NCBI GenBank assembly: GCA_900548455.1
Contig: URKQ01000044.1
Span: forward strand, 1-26,793
Direction: 5' to 3'
Source of the DNA: an uncultured Clostridium sp.
Lineage (GTDB): Bacteria > Bacillota > Clostridia > Clostridiales > Clostridiaceae
Length of the DNA: 26,793 nt
Position 1 is the first letter of the stretch; every line of letters begins with the position of its first letter. The notes beneath the pieces are model-generated. The model saw only the letters and a program-made list of their open reading frames with translations. It made no database searches and was not told where the DNA came from. Positions 1-7,420 of the stretch are shown here, one piece after another. The position numbers were made by a program, and so were the translations under genes.

Positions 1-308
1 AATAATCCTTATTCAGTTAATTTAATTAAAAATTACCTCTTTGCGCATATTTACAACACCTTTACATTTATATTTTTTATGCTTATATTTTAGTATAATT
101 ATATTATATATAATTATAAAAATTTTTTCAATGCTATAGATTCTGAAAAACAAATTCTAATTTTCTCAAGTAGTGAAAAATGAAGAATCTATAAATAAAA
201 TTAAAATACCCAACAAAAATTCAAACTTTAGATTTTTGTAAGTTTCATTGCAAAAATTAAAGCACACCTATCGTCCATTTATATATCCAATTCTATCCAA
301 AACCTCAT
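1..308. other. Intergenic region at the left edge
   Basis: No convincing gene is visible. The stretch is very AT-rich. It holds a leftward promoter (103-131), a possible 8-codon open frame on the minus strand (22-48, MRKEVIFN, preceded by AAGGTG eight bases before its ATG), and a 10-bp inverted repeat (TATAGATTCT at 135-144, AGAATCTATA at 184-193) separated by 39 bases. No U-tract terminator for rlmH is seen, so rlmH transcripts may run into this region. Confidence 0.5.
103..131 (-). promoter_or_regulatory. Sigma-A-type promoter reading leftward out of the window
   Basis: On the minus strand, TTGAAA (126-131) is followed by a 17-base spacer and a perfect TATAAT (103-108). Transcription would start near position 96 and leave the window at its left edge, so it probably serves a gene lying outside. 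The surrounding sequence is almost pure A/T, so chance matches are easier here; the exact spacing and the downstream ribosome-binding-like AAGGTG raise the likelihood. Confidence 0.5.
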
Positions 309-788
309 TTATTTATGATACGGTTCGCCTTTAATGATTCTATATCCTCTATAAATTTGCTCTAAAAGCATTACTCGAAATAATTGATGTGGAAAAGTCA
401 TCTTAGAAAAGCATAATTTATAATTAGCTCTTTTAATTACTTCTTCAGATAATCCTAAACTTCCTCCTATAACGAAAGTAATATTAGAATTACCTTCCAC
501 TCCTAAATTATCAATAAGTGATGAAAATTCTTCCGATGTAATATGTTTTCCTTTAAGGTCCATAGCTATTACATAGGAATTCTCTTTAATTTTAGATAAA
601 ATATTTTTACCTTCCTTTTCCTTTATCTGAAGTTCCTCTTTTTCAGATGCACTATCAGGAGTCTTTTCATCTGGTAACTCTATAATATCCAACTTACAGT
701 ATCTTGATAATCTCTTTGAATATTCATCAATGGCATCTCTTAAATATTTTTCTTTAATTTTTCCTACAGTTATTAGTGTTATGTTCAC
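309..788 (-). CDS. rlmH: 23S rRNA (pseudouridine1915-N3)-methyltransferase RlmH
   Basis: The 159-residue protein has the usual RlmH length and starts with the family-typical NITLITVGKIKEKYL. RlmH is a small SPOUT-fold enzyme that uses S-adenosylmethionine to methylate pseudouridine 1915 in helix 69 of 23S rRNA on assembled 70S ribosomes. The cofactor-binding knot is visible as FVIGGSLGLSEEV (residues 105-117). The C-terminal signature FPHQLFRVMLLEQIYRGYRI then IKGEPYHK is complete. The start codon is GTG (786-788), chosen because AGGAGG lies seven bases upstream and the N-terminus matches the family. It is separated from the upstream flavoprotein gene by that gene's terminator. A weak -10-like TATACT lies in the 90-base gap, so it probably has its own promoter. 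Confidence 0.96.
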   Translation of the reverse strand: MNITLITVGKIKEKYLRDAIDEYSKRLSRYCKLDIIELPDEKTPDSASEKEELQIKEKEGKNILSKIKENSYVIAMDLKGKHITSEEFSSLIDNLGVEGNSNITFVIGGSLGLSEEVIKRANYKLCFSKMTFPHQLFRVMLLEQIYRGYRIIKGEPYHK

Positions 789-876
789 AGGATTTCCTCC
801 TACTTCTTATCAAAATTTTTCATAAAATCAGTATATATCTTATTTAGAATAAATAAAAGAAAAAAATCCTAAACAG

Positions 877-914
877 TAAAAAATACCTGCACAGTTTATC
901 TCTTGCACAGGTAT
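877..914 (-). terminator. Intrinsic terminator of the NADH oxidase gene
   Basis: Read on the minus strand, an 11-pair stem (arms 883-893 and 904-914, two of the pairs G-U) with a 10-base loop is followed directly by a run of T. It begins 14 bases after the stop codon of the upstream flavoprotein gene and insulates rlmH from it. Confidence 0.85.
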
Positions 915-928
915 AATCTTATTTATTT

Positions 929-2260
929 TTATAATGCTTTTAATGCTACAGAGTTTAATAGACTCCAAGGTTTATTAAAATGAGGTTGGAAGAAGAAATC
1001 TGTTACGGCTAATTCTTCTACAGTCATATTGTTTTGGATAACAACAGATAATGTATTCATATATTGAGTTAAATCTTCATCTGATATGATCTGTCCTCCA
1101 AGTATTCTTCTAGTATCTTTATCGTAAATAAGTTTAACCATGGCCTCACTATAAGTAGGCATAAACTCTGGTCTGTGATTTTCCTTTAAAATTACAGATC
1201 CAATATTATAGTTAGTAGTTGCTTTTGCAACTTCCTCTGTCATTCCTGTTGATGCTATGCACTTATTATATATTTTAATTCCTGAAGTTCCTTGTGTTCC
1301 TAAATATCTAAGTTTTGGCTCCACTAAGTTTTCTGCTATCAAAGTTCCCATTCTAACTGCATTAGTAGCTAGTGGTATATATCTATCATCGTTAGCTGGA
1401 TTGTATCTAACCATACAACAATCCCCTGCTGCAAATACATCTTTTTCACTTGTTCTCATATACTCGTCAATGATTATAGCTCCGTTTTTAAGCATATCAA
1501 CTTTGCCTTTTACTAAAGTAGTGTTTGGTCTAAAACCTATACACATTATAACTAAGTCCGCTTTAATTGAACTCTTATCTGTTACTATTTCTGAAACATT
1601 TCCACCTATACCTTTAAAGCATTGAACTTTTTCATCTAAAACTAATTTTACACCCTTATCGGTAAATTCTTTCTCAGCTACTTCAGTGAACTCTTTATCT
1701 AAATACTTGCTCATAATTCTCTTCTCTGCATCGATAAGTGTTATATTTTTACCCTTCATTTCAAATGCTTCAGCAAGTTCAACACCAATGTACCCTGCAC
1801 CAATAACAGCTACATTTTTAGCTCCTTCTGATTGAGCTATAATTTTTTTTGCATGGTCATAGTTTTTACAAAGTAAAATATTACTTAAATCTCCACCTTC
1901 AAATTTAGGTACTATAGGCCATGACCCTAATGTAAGAACAAGTTTATCATAATGTTCCTCTACAATGTAATTTGTCTCTAAATTCATTGATGTGATGATT
2001 TTCTTATCCATGTTAATATCAATAACTTCATGTCTCATCTTCATTTGAATTCCAGCACTTCTAAGGTTACTTGGAGAATTGTAGAATAGACTCTCTGGAT
2101 CCTTTACCACACTTGATACGCTTAAAGCTATACCACAAGATAAGAAAGATACATTATCATTTTTTTCATAAACCACAATTTCACAATCAGGATATTTTTT
2201 CTTTGCATTTACTATAAATGCTGTGCCTGCATGAGTACAACCTACAACTACTATTTTCAT
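929..2260 (-). CDS. nox: FAD-dependent NADH oxidase / CoA-disulfide reductase family protein
   Basis: This 443-residue flavoprotein belongs to the single-cysteine pyridine nucleotide-disulfide oxidoreductases, which include water-forming NADH oxidase, NADH peroxidase and CoA-disulfide reductase. The N-terminal FAD-binding fold starts MKIVVVGCTHAGT. The redox cysteine is C42 in FLSCG. The NAD(P)H fold is VAVIGAGYIGVELAEAF (about 149-165), the second FAD motif is VFAAGDC, and the C-terminal dimerisation domain carries HFNKPWSLLN, as in Nox enzymes. The GCTHAGT form of the first motif and the C-terminus favour NADH oxidase (oxygen detoxification in an anaerobe) over CoA-disulfide reductase, but sequence alone does not settle the electron acceptor. 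GGAGG lies eight bases before the ATG. The gene is monocistronic, with a promoter at 2342-2370 and a terminator at 877-914. Confidence 0.9.
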   Translation of the reverse strand: MKIVVVGCTHAGTAFIVNAKKKYPDCEIVVYEKNDNVSFLSCGIALSVSSVVKDPESLFYNSPSNLRSAGIQMKMRHEVIDINMDKKIITSMNLETNYIVEEHYDKLVLTLGSWPIVPKFEGGDLSNILLCKNYDHAKKIIAQSEGAKNVAVIGAGYIGVELAEAFEMKGKNITLIDAEKRIMSKYLDKEFTEVAEKEFTDKGVKLVLDEKVQCFKGIGGNVSEIVTDKSSIKADLVIMCIGFRPNTTLVKGKVDMLKNGAIIIDEYMRTSEKDVFAAGDCCMVRYNPANDDRYIPLATNAVRMGTLIAENLVEPKLRYLGTQGTSGIKIYNKCIASTGMTEEVAKATTNYNIGSVILKENHRPEFMPTYSEAMVKLIYDKDTRRILGGQIISDEDLTQYMNTLSVVIQNNMTVEELAVTDFFFQPHFNKPWSLLNSVALKAL

Positions 2261-2341
2261 TCTAAATACCTCCTCAAAATATTCAAATAACTTTTATAAC
2301 AAAATAACTCTTACTATTTAATAACCATTATCTATATTTAT

Positions 2342-2370
2342 ATTATGAACTATTTTTTCATTTTATTCAA
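2342..2370 (-). promoter_or_regulatory. Predicted promoter of the NADH oxidase gene
   Basis: On the minus strand, TTGAAT (2365-2370), a 17-base spacer and CATAAT (2342-2347) form a good sigma-A-like promoter, giving a leader of about 75 bases. Just upstream (2371-2397) is a TTGTTAA half-site reminiscent of the redox regulator Rex, but the second half does not match, so I do not call a Rex operator. Confidence 0.5.
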
Positions 2371-2427
2371 TACAAAAATTATTTTTTTAACAAAGTTTTT
2401 ACTATTTTATCATAGTTAGATTATGCC

Positions 2428-2471
2428 CAAAAAAAGCTCATACAAAATCTTATATCAATTTTGTATGAGCT
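2428..2471 (-). terminator. Strong intrinsic terminator of the LUD-domain gene
   Basis: A perfect 14-bp stem (2435-2448 pairing with 2458-2471, AGCTCATACAAAAT on the left arm) with a 9-base loop is followed on the minus strand by seven T. It lies 18 bases after the stop codon of the LUD gene. Confidence 0.92.
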
Positions 2472-2489
2472 CTATATTGTTATTATACC

Positions 2490-3131
2490 TTAGTAACCTA
2501 AATTTTCATTTAAAAAAATAACATGAATTCTTTCATGATCTCTTTGTTTTCTTATTATTGTGTATTCATTACATATTCTATCTTCACTTGAACAATTTAA
2601 GCAGTGACCAACTTTAGTACATGGAGTTAATCTTTTTAACCTAATACAATTTGCTGGTGCTGCAATTCTTTCATTTCTCTCTATTGCTTCATCGATATCT
2701 TTTACTATCTTATTTACACCTGCAACTATAATTACCTTATCCGGTCCATAAAGCATTGCCGCAACTCTATTTCCATTTCCATCTACATTATAAAGTTCTC
2801 CATTTTCAGTAATTGCATTACTACTACAAAAATAAACATCTGAAGAAAATGATTTTCTATATATATCTTTTACATCTTGTGGTGAAAGTCCTTCCTTGTA
2901 TCTATCTAGAAATTTAAATCTACCACTTCTTAAATAATCTATAACTCCTGTCTCAAATAAAGACATTGAACCACCACAAGAAACTACATTTCCTTCTTCA
3001 GTTAGCTTATCAATTAAGCTATATAACGCTTCTTTACTATCTACAAGGTAACCATTCATTCCATTCTTCTTTAAAGCTGCTATTGTCTGATTAATTCTTA
3101 TTTCATTAACTTCTTTAATATAATTATTCAT
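2490..3131 (-). CDS. LUD-domain (LutC/YkgG-like) protein, lactate-utilisation family
   Basis: The 213-residue protein is a LUD-domain (formerly DUF162) protein. It shows the conserved GGSMSLFETGVIDYLR block (residues 53-68), a central SSNAITENGELYNVDGNG stretch, and YGPDKVIIVAGVNKIV. LutC-type proteins work with the iron-sulfur proteins LutA and LutB in lactate oxidation, but neither partner is present in this window, so lactate utilisation cannot be claimed. A C-terminal cysteine cluster (C171, C177, C180, C187; spacing x5, x2, x6) could bind metal or an iron-sulfur centre; that is an inference. The start is supported by AGGGGG seven bases upstream. The gene has its own strong terminator and follows the SEC-C gene terminator on the same strand. 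Confidence 0.82.
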   Translation of the reverse strand: MNNYIKEVNEIRINQTIAALKKNGMNGYLVDSKEALYSLIDKLTEEGNVVSCGGSMSLFETGVIDYLRSGRFKFLDRYKEGLSPQDVKDIYRKSFSSDVYFCSSNAITENGELYNVDGNGNRVAAMLYGPDKVIIVAGVNKIVKDIDEAIERNERIAAPANCIRLKRLTPCTKVGHCLNCSSEDRICNEYTIIRKQRDHERIHVIFLNENLGY

Positions 3132-3165
3132 TTCACTTCCCCCTTTAAATTAATAATTTAATATA

Positions 3166-3207
3166 AACAAAAAACCTCAATGCAGTTTATGTAAACTCAC
3201 TGAGGTT
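3166..3207 (-). terminator. Intrinsic terminator of the SEC-C protein gene
   Basis: On the minus strand, ten base pairs (3198-3207 with 3173-3182, one G-U) continue past a single bulged base into a further AGTTT/AAACT stem closed by an ACAT loop. A T-rich tract (TTTTTTG) follows. It begins 11 bases after the stop codon of the SEC-C gene. Confidence 0.85.
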
Positions 3208-3217
3208 AATTTTTTAT

Positions 3218-3715
3218 TTATTTACCACAACACTTTTTATATTTCTTTCCACTTCCACATGGACATGGATCATTTCTTCCAATTTTAACTTCATTAACGA
3301 TAGTCTTTGAAGCTCTCCATGATTTTTGGATTTCTTTTCTCTTTTCAGGAGAGAAAATTCTATCCCATTGTGGTAAAGTATATAGGTAATCTGCTTTAGA
3401 ATCTAACATATTAAAGTATAATTTTTCATAATCAATTTTAAAGTTAATATCTGAATCAACTTCAACAGCTTCTAAATCGATTTCTTTATCAATACTTTCA
3501 TTTATTCCATCTAAAAATCCCATGAAATGAACTTCATCTACTTCAAATTCTTTAGCTAACTCATTAAATTTACCAGATATAACTCCCTCTTCTTTAGTAA
3601 GAGCTTTAATATACATAGCCTTTTCTATTGATGCATACTCATTCCAAAATGCTGGTTCTCCGTGTTTTTTTACATAATCTACAACATAATTTGTCCAATT
3701 GTTATATACGCCCAT
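3218..3715 (-). CDS. SEC-C zinc-motif protein of unknown function
   Basis: The predicted 165-residue protein starts MGVYNNWTNYV; this ATG has AGGAG seven bases upstream, whereas the in-frame start 24 bases earlier has no such site. The C-terminal end is a textbook SEC-C zinc-binding motif, NDPCPCGSGKKYKKCCG, which in SecA mediates contacts with SecB or the ribosome. The preceding roughly 130 residues are acidic and probably helical, with no enzyme motif I recognise. Its function is unknown; a protein- or ribosome-binding adaptor role is inferred from the motif alone. It is monocistronic: a good promoter (3764-3792) precedes it and a terminator follows. Confidence 0.8.
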   Translation of the reverse strand: MGVYNNWTNYVVDYVKKHGEPAFWNEYASIEKAMYIKALTKEEGVISGKFNELAKEFEVDEVHFMGFLDGINESIDKEIDLEAVEVDSDINFKIDYEKLYFNMLDSKADYLYTLPQWDRIFSPEKRKEIQKSWRASKTIVNEVKIGRNDPCPCGSGKKYKKCCGK

Positions 3716-3763
3716 AATTTTTCTCCTTTTCAAAAGCATATTTTAAGTATTCATTTCCTATTA

Positions 3764-3792
3764 ATTATAATAAACATTAATGTCAGATTCAA
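3764..3792 (-). promoter_or_regulatory. Promoter of the SEC-C protein gene
   Basis: On the minus strand, TTGAAT (3787-3792), a 17-base spacer and perfect TATAAT (3764-3769) form a good sigma-A promoter. The -35 element lies within one arm of an 8-bp inverted repeat (3785-3792 with 3805-3812) that straddles the stop codon of the upstream GerMN gene. Confidence 0.7.
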
Positions 3793-3798
3793 TAATAG

Positions 3799-4377
3799 TT
3801 ATTTTTGAATCTTTATAGAACTTATATCATTTGCATTAAATGGTTTGGATATATTAAAATTACCACCTAATGTCTCTATTCCTTCATTGTTTACAGTTAT
3901 CATAACCTTCTCCACAGATACAAGTTGAGACATGGATGATGTAATTGATTTTAATAGTCTCTCTTCTTGTACTTGTGTCATTTCAAACACTGCTTCATTA
4001 CTTAAATTAATATAAGCAACACCTTCATTTATAGAGAAATTTAATAATCTAGTTTCTTTTGGAAGGACTGCTTTACTTTCACTTCCCACTGTAGGTCCTT
4101 TTATAAGCTCTTGCATTATAATTTCACCTACTAATTCTTCATTACTAACAAGTCTTTCTTCTTTTACAATTTCAGCATTATCTTCTTTGGAACCAAAATA
4201 TACAGCAATATCTGTACTAGCCTCATTAGTGGCTTCCTTCACATTTTCAAGCTTTTCCTTACTTATGGTACTAGCCTTATCAAGCTTTATTTCCTTACTC
4301 TTAAAGAAAAATGCCCCTAATATAAAACCAATTCCTATTAGTACTATAACGATAAGTACATTAAATCCTTTTTTCAT
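3799..4377 (-). CDS. GerMN-domain membrane-anchored protein
   Basis: The 192-residue protein has an N-terminal membrane segment (about residues 5-25, FNVLIVIVLIGIGFILGAFF) followed by a lysine- and glutamate-rich linker and a single GerMN (Spo/germination) domain (about 55-185). Typical blocks are LVGEIIMQELIKGPTVGSESKAVLPKETRLLNFSI, shown here only as a residue span of about 82-116, followed by GVAYINLS. GerMN domains occur in sporulation and cell-envelope proteins such as GerM; the two-domain GerM of Bacillus is longer, so this is a single-domain relative. There is no lipobox cysteine, so it should be an N-terminally anchored extracytoplasmic protein. GGGAGG precedes the ATG. It lies 29 bases after walJ on the same strand, making it the last gene of a murA-walJ-gerMN transcript. 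Confidence 0.85.
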   Translation of the reverse strand: MKKGFNVLIVIVLIGIGFILGAFFFKSKEIKLDKASTISKEKLENVKEATNEASTDIAVYFGSKEDNAEIVKEERLVSNEELVGEIIMQELIKGPTVGSESKAVLPKETRLLNFSINEGVAYINLSNEAVFEMTQVQEERLLKSITSSMSQLVSVEKVMITVNNEGIETLGGNFNISKPFNANDISSIKIQK

Positions 4378-4406
4378 TTCACACCTCCCAATCTCTAAAA
4401 GAGCTG

Positions 4407-5192
4407 CTATAAATCTACTACTTTACTATGTCTGTCTCTATTACACATCTTTAAATCTAAATCTTTAGCTAAATCAATATTATTTTCCCTTAAAACGTTT
4501 ATTACAGTTTGATAAGCTAACTCCGGATAGTTATTGGTTTTACTTAAGTGTCCCAAATAAACAGTCTTAAAATCCTTCTTTAAAATATCAACTATAGCTT
4601 TCCCACAATCTTCGTTAGATAAATGTCCCTTGGAGCTTAATATCCTTTGTTTTAAAGGATATGGATACGGTCCAAATTTCACCATTTCTACATCGTGATT
4701 ACTCTCTAATAATATAATATCACTATCCTTCAACGCATCTTTTACTTCTGTTGAGAAGTATCCTAAGTCTGTAGCAATACAACATTTTTTAGATTTTCCA
4801 TGTATCTTATATCCTCTAGGACATACCGCATCATGAGAAATAGGAAAGTTTTCTACTGTTAACTGTTTAATTTCAGTATATTTTCCATCAATAATCTGAA
4901 TGTTTTTTTCTTTTATCTTCCCTATCTTTCCATCCATTGCTTCCCAAGTTAAACTAGGTGCATATATGGGTATATCATATTTCCTAGAAAATACTCCTAC
5001 TCCCTTTATATGATCTGAATGCTCATGGGTTATAAAAATTGCATCTATTGAACTTGGATCCACATCTATATCCATTAACTGAGCATCTACTGCCTTTCCT
5101 GGCATCCCTACGTCAACTAATATATTAGTATTATTATCTGATACAAAAATACTATTACCACTGCTACCACTAAATAATGGGCAAAATTTCAT
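4407..5192 (-). CDS. walJ: WalJ/YycJ-like metallo-beta-lactamase-fold hydrolase
   Basis: The 261-residue protein begins MKFCPLFSGSSGNSIFV and has the metal-binding motif THEHSDH (H56, H58, D60, H61). Further metal-ligand histidines are FPISHDA and YLGHLS, and it has the ATDLGYFS and LLESNHD blocks of this family. WalJ (YycJ) proteins are cytoplasmic metallo-beta-lactamase-fold proteins, related to 5'-3' exonucleases, encoded in the WalRK operon of Bacillus and linked to cell wall and DNA metabolism. Here walRK is absent; the gene instead lies 27 bases downstream of murA and upstream of a GerMN gene, which keeps the envelope association. GAGGAG is six bases before the ATG. Whether it acts as a nuclease is inferred from relatives. 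Confidence 0.88.
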   Translation of the reverse strand: MKFCPLFSGSSGNSIFVSDNNTNILVDVGMPGKAVDAQLMDIDVDPSSIDAIFITHEHSDHIKGVGVFSRKYDIPIYAPSLTWEAMDGKIGKIKEKNIQIIDGKYTEIKQLTVENFPISHDAVCPRGYKIHGKSKKCCIATDLGYFSTEVKDALKDSDIILLESNHDVEMVKFGPYPYPLKQRILSSKGHLSNEDCGKAIVDILKKDFKTVYLGHLSKTNNYPELAYQTVINVLRENNIDLAKDLDLKMCNRDRHSKVVDL

Positions 5193-5219
5193 ATTATTCT
5201 CCTCAGTTCATTTACTCTA

Positions 5220-6476
5220 TTACTCTACTATTCTTTTTATATCTGCACCTAACGCTTTAAATTTCTCTTCTATATATGGATATCCTCTATCTATATGCTC
5301 AATGCCTTCTACTTCCGTAATTCCTTCAGCAACTAATCCAGCTATCACTAGTGCTGCACCTGCTCTTAAATCAGTTGCCTTTACCTTTGCTCCTGAAAGG
5401 TTCTTAACACCATCAATTATTGCAATTCTTCCATCGATTTTAGCATTTCCACCCATCTTTTTTAACTCATCCATATGTTTAAATCTACACTCATATATAC
5501 TCTCATTAACAATGCTTCTTCCTTCAGCAATACTTAAAAGTACTGTCATAGGTTGCTGTACATCTGTTGGGAATCCAGGGTATGGTAAAGTTTTAATATT
5601 AACACCCTTTAATTCTTTATTACTTCTTATAGTAACTGAATCATCGTGCTCATCAACTTCAACACCCATTTCTACCAACTTAGCAGATATAGATTCCAAG
5701 TGTTTAGGAATTACATTTTTTATTTCAACTTCTCCACCGCAAGCAGCAGTAGCAACCATGTAAGTTCCAGCTTCTATTTGATCTGGGATTACTGAATAAT
5801 TACATCCTACTAATTCTTCTACTCCAGTAATTTTTATTACATCAGTACCAGCTCCCTTAACCTTAGCACCCATAGTGTTAAGGAAGTTAGCTACATCTAC
5901 TACATGTGGTTCCTTTGCCGCATTTTCAAGTACTGTTACACCTTCTGCTAATACTGCTGCTAACATTATATTAATTGTAGCTCCTACACTAACTACATCA
6001 AAATATATTGTTGTTCCAATTAATCTATCCGCTGTAATGTTAACTGCTCCATGTTCTATTGTTACATTAGCTCCTAATGCTTCAAATCCTTTAATATGTT
6101 GGTCTATAGGTCTATCTCCTATTGGACATCCCCCTGGAAGCTCAACTCTTGCTTTTTTAAATCTAGATAACAAAGCTCCAAGTAAATAATATGAAGCTCT
6201 CATGCTTCTTACTTCAGGAATTGTAGCATCAGTAGTAACTATATTAGAACTATCTATATTGATAGTATTACATCCTTTTTCTACCTTACATCCTAAATAT
6301 CTTAAAATAGTCTCCAAAGATTTTATATCTTCTATATCGGGAACATTGTCTATAATACAATTGTCTTTAGCCGCTAATATAGCTGCTGGTAAAATTGCTA
6401 CGGCTGCATTTTTTGCTCCATTAATACTAACGCTACCAAACAGCTCATTTCCTCCATTTATAACTAACTTTTCCAT
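5220..6476 (-). CDS. murA: UDP-N-acetylglucosamine 1-carboxyvinyltransferase MurA
   Basis: MurA transfers enolpyruvate from phosphoenolpyruvate to UDP-N-acetylglucosamine, the first committed step of peptidoglycan synthesis, in the cytoplasm. The 418-residue length is typical. Visible key residues are K22 in NGAKNAA, the catalytic and fosfomycin-reactive cysteine C117 in PGGCPIGDRPIDQH, and D305 in YPGFPTDVQQP. The presence of Cys at this position predicts a fosfomycin-sensitive type. The start MEKLVINGGNELFG matches the family; GAGG lies eleven bases upstream, slightly far. A promoter at 6518-6545 starts the leftward murA-walJ-gerMN operon. Many Firmicutes have two MurA paralogues; from this window I cannot tell which one this is or whether another exists. 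Confidence 0.97.
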   Translation of the reverse strand: MEKLVINGGNELFGSVSINGAKNAAVAILPAAILAAKDNCIIDNVPDIEDIKSLETILRYLGCKVEKGCNTINIDSSNIVTTDATIPEVRSMRASYYLLGALLSRFKKARVELPGGCPIGDRPIDQHIKGFEALGANVTIEHGAVNITADRLIGTTIYFDVVSVGATINIMLAAVLAEGVTVLENAAKEPHVVDVANFLNTMGAKVKGAGTDVIKITGVEELVGCNYSVIPDQIEAGTYMVATAACGGEVEIKNVIPKHLESISAKLVEMGVEVDEHDDSVTIRSNKELKGVNIKTLPYPGFPTDVQQPMTVLLSIAEGRSIVNESIYECRFKHMDELKKMGGNAKIDGRIAIIDGVKNLSGAKVKATDLRAGAALVIAGLVAEGITEVEGIEHIDRGYPYIEEKFKALGADIKRIVE

Positions 6477-6517
6477 ACAGGTATCATCCTCACTATTTAT
6501 ATAATGTCTTCTTTTTC

Positions 6518-6545
6518 AATATATGTAAACTTGCCTTATTGTCAA
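6518..6545 (-). promoter_or_regulatory. Promoter of the murA-walJ-gerMN operon
   Basis: On the minus strand there is a perfect consensus TTGACA (6540-6545), a 16-base spacer and TATATT (6518-6523). The predicted start lies about 35 bases upstream of the murA ATG. This is one of the best sigma-A matches in the window. Confidence 0.75.
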
Positions 6546-6724
6546 AATCTCATGATTATAATTATAGCACAATGTTAATGTATTTTAATAATAAATTTTA
6601 AATTATACGTAGTTTTTTTGTATATTTAATACAAAATCAACTAACTATCCTTTTTAAATCATGGTAAATATATACCTTATAATTAATAATCTACATTTTT
6701 AAATTTTATATACTGTTCTACATC

Positions 6725-6753
6725 TATTATAACCTAGTATAATATGATATAAT
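6725..6753 (+). promoter_or_regulatory. Extended -10 promoter of the 2H-like gene
   Basis: A perfect TATAAT (6748-6753) is preceded by TGA, giving an extended -10 element (TGnTATAAT); the -35 position (TATTAT, 6725-6730) is weak, which the extended -10 can compensate. A second TATAAT lies ten bases upstream (6738-6743). Inverted-repeat arms at 6716-6722 and 6763-6769 flank it symmetrically. Confidence 0.5.
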
Positions 6754-6809
6754 ACAGTTAATTGTAGAATCAAGTACAATTATAATTTACATAAATATGG
6801 GAGGAAAAA

Positions 6810-7358
6810 ATGAAATACTATTTAGTAGCATTAATTGATGATAATTCAACGGATAATATTGTGTCTATTCAAAAATTTCTTAACAAAAAATATAGACTCT
6901 ATAAAAATATATCTAATTTGTACATTCCTCTAGGCTCTGTATCAAATGCAGAACTTGATAAATTAGATGAAATAATTCAAAAGATTTTATCTCCTTACAA
7001 AAAATTTAAAGTTGGTATTAATAATGATATTTTCATTAACGACACAACTAATACAGTAAACTTAAAAGTGAGAGATAAGGGATATATTAATCAAATTTCA
7101 AGAGCTATATTCGACATGCTTAATACTCATAACATTACTTCAAAAGACTTCTCTAGTTATGAATATTTCAATATGCCTATTTCTAATGCTAATAATGCAA
7201 TTAGAAAAGCATATACAAACAACTCCTTTGTTATAGATAACTCAAAAGAAAAGTGTGAATTAATTAATTATACAAAGATTAGTAAAATAGAAATTTGGAA
7301 ACAATTGAATAATAGAAAAGATACCTTAATTAAGAGTTATCCTCTTAAAGATTTTTAA
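6810..7358 (+). CDS. Hypothetical protein, probable degenerate 2H phosphoesterase fold
   Basis: I do not recognise a named family, but the 182-residue layout resembles the 2'-5' RNA ligase/2H phosphoesterase fold. A first strand MKYYLVALI is followed by NLYIPLGSV where HxTL is expected, then a helix LDKLDEIIQKIL, an exposed hairpin, GYINQISRAIFDML, then YFNMPISNA where the second HxTL is expected, and a final KISKIEIWKQL plus YPLKDF. Both catalytic histidines would be missing (positions occupied by L/Y and F/N), so if the fold is right the protein is not a classical phosphoesterase and may bind nucleotide or RNA. The start is set by GGGAGG about seven bases upstream. It is the first gene of a plus-strand block and has an extended -10 promoter. 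Confidence 0.7.
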   Translation: MKYYLVALIDDNSTDNIVSIQKFLNKKYRLYKNISNLYIPLGSVSNAELDKLDEIIQKILSPYKKFKVGINNDIFINDTTNTVNLKVRDKGYINQISRAIFDMLNTHNITSKDFSSYEYFNMPISNANNAIRKAYTNNSFVIDNSKEKCELINYTKISKIEIWKQLNNRKDTLIKSYPLKDF

Positions 7359-7376
7359 ATTTTTTATTGATATAAA

Positions 7377-7420
7377 TATTATCATCCTGGGTAAACTATC
7401 CTTGAAGGATGGTGATAATA
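7377..7420 (+). promoter_or_regulatory. Leader hairpin overlapping the transporter ribosome binding site
   Basis: TATTATCA (7377-7384) can pair with TGATAATA (7413-7420), extended by TCC (7385-7387) with GGA (7407-7409) past a 3-base bulge. The right arm contains part of GGTGA (7411-7415), the likely Shine-Dalgarno of the transporter gene at 7423. A second near-palindrome, ATCCTTGAAGGAT (7398-7410), lies in the loop and competes for the GGAT bases. Structure and role are inferred. Confidence 0.4.

Larger units (their letters stand above)
6477..6809. other. Divergent intergenic region between murA and the 2H-like gene
   Basis: This 333-base gap separates leftward murA from rightward 6810-7358. 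It contains the murA promoter (6518-6545) and the promoter of the rightward gene (6725-6753). A 7-bp inverted repeat (TTCTACA at 6716-6722, TGTAGAA at 6763-6769) brackets the rightward -10 region and might be an operator. The middle part (about 6550-6700) is AT-rich and shows no gene or clear structure. Confidence 0.55.

Noticed and set aside
135..193. Structured RNA from the 10-bp inverted repeat near the left edge
   Set aside because: A 39-base AT-rich loop, no further pairing and no conserved motif; it could be chance in such AT-rich DNA.
2371..2397. Possible Rex operator upstream of the NADH oxidase gene
   Set aside because: Only one half (TTGTTAA) fits; the other half does not match TTAACAA, and the region is A/T-rich enough for half-sites by chance.
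3785..3812. Terminator at the end of the GerMN gene
   Set aside because: The 8-bp inverted repeat overlaps the stop codon and has no U-tract; it coincides with the -35 of the next promoter.
5302..6504. Plus-strand open frames opposite murA (and similar ones opposite nox, walJ, cinA, the M16 and GGDEF genes)
   Set aside because: They mirror well-supported minus-strand genes, have no ribosome binding sites and encode low-complexity, serine/leucine/isoleucine-rich peptides typical of antisense frames.
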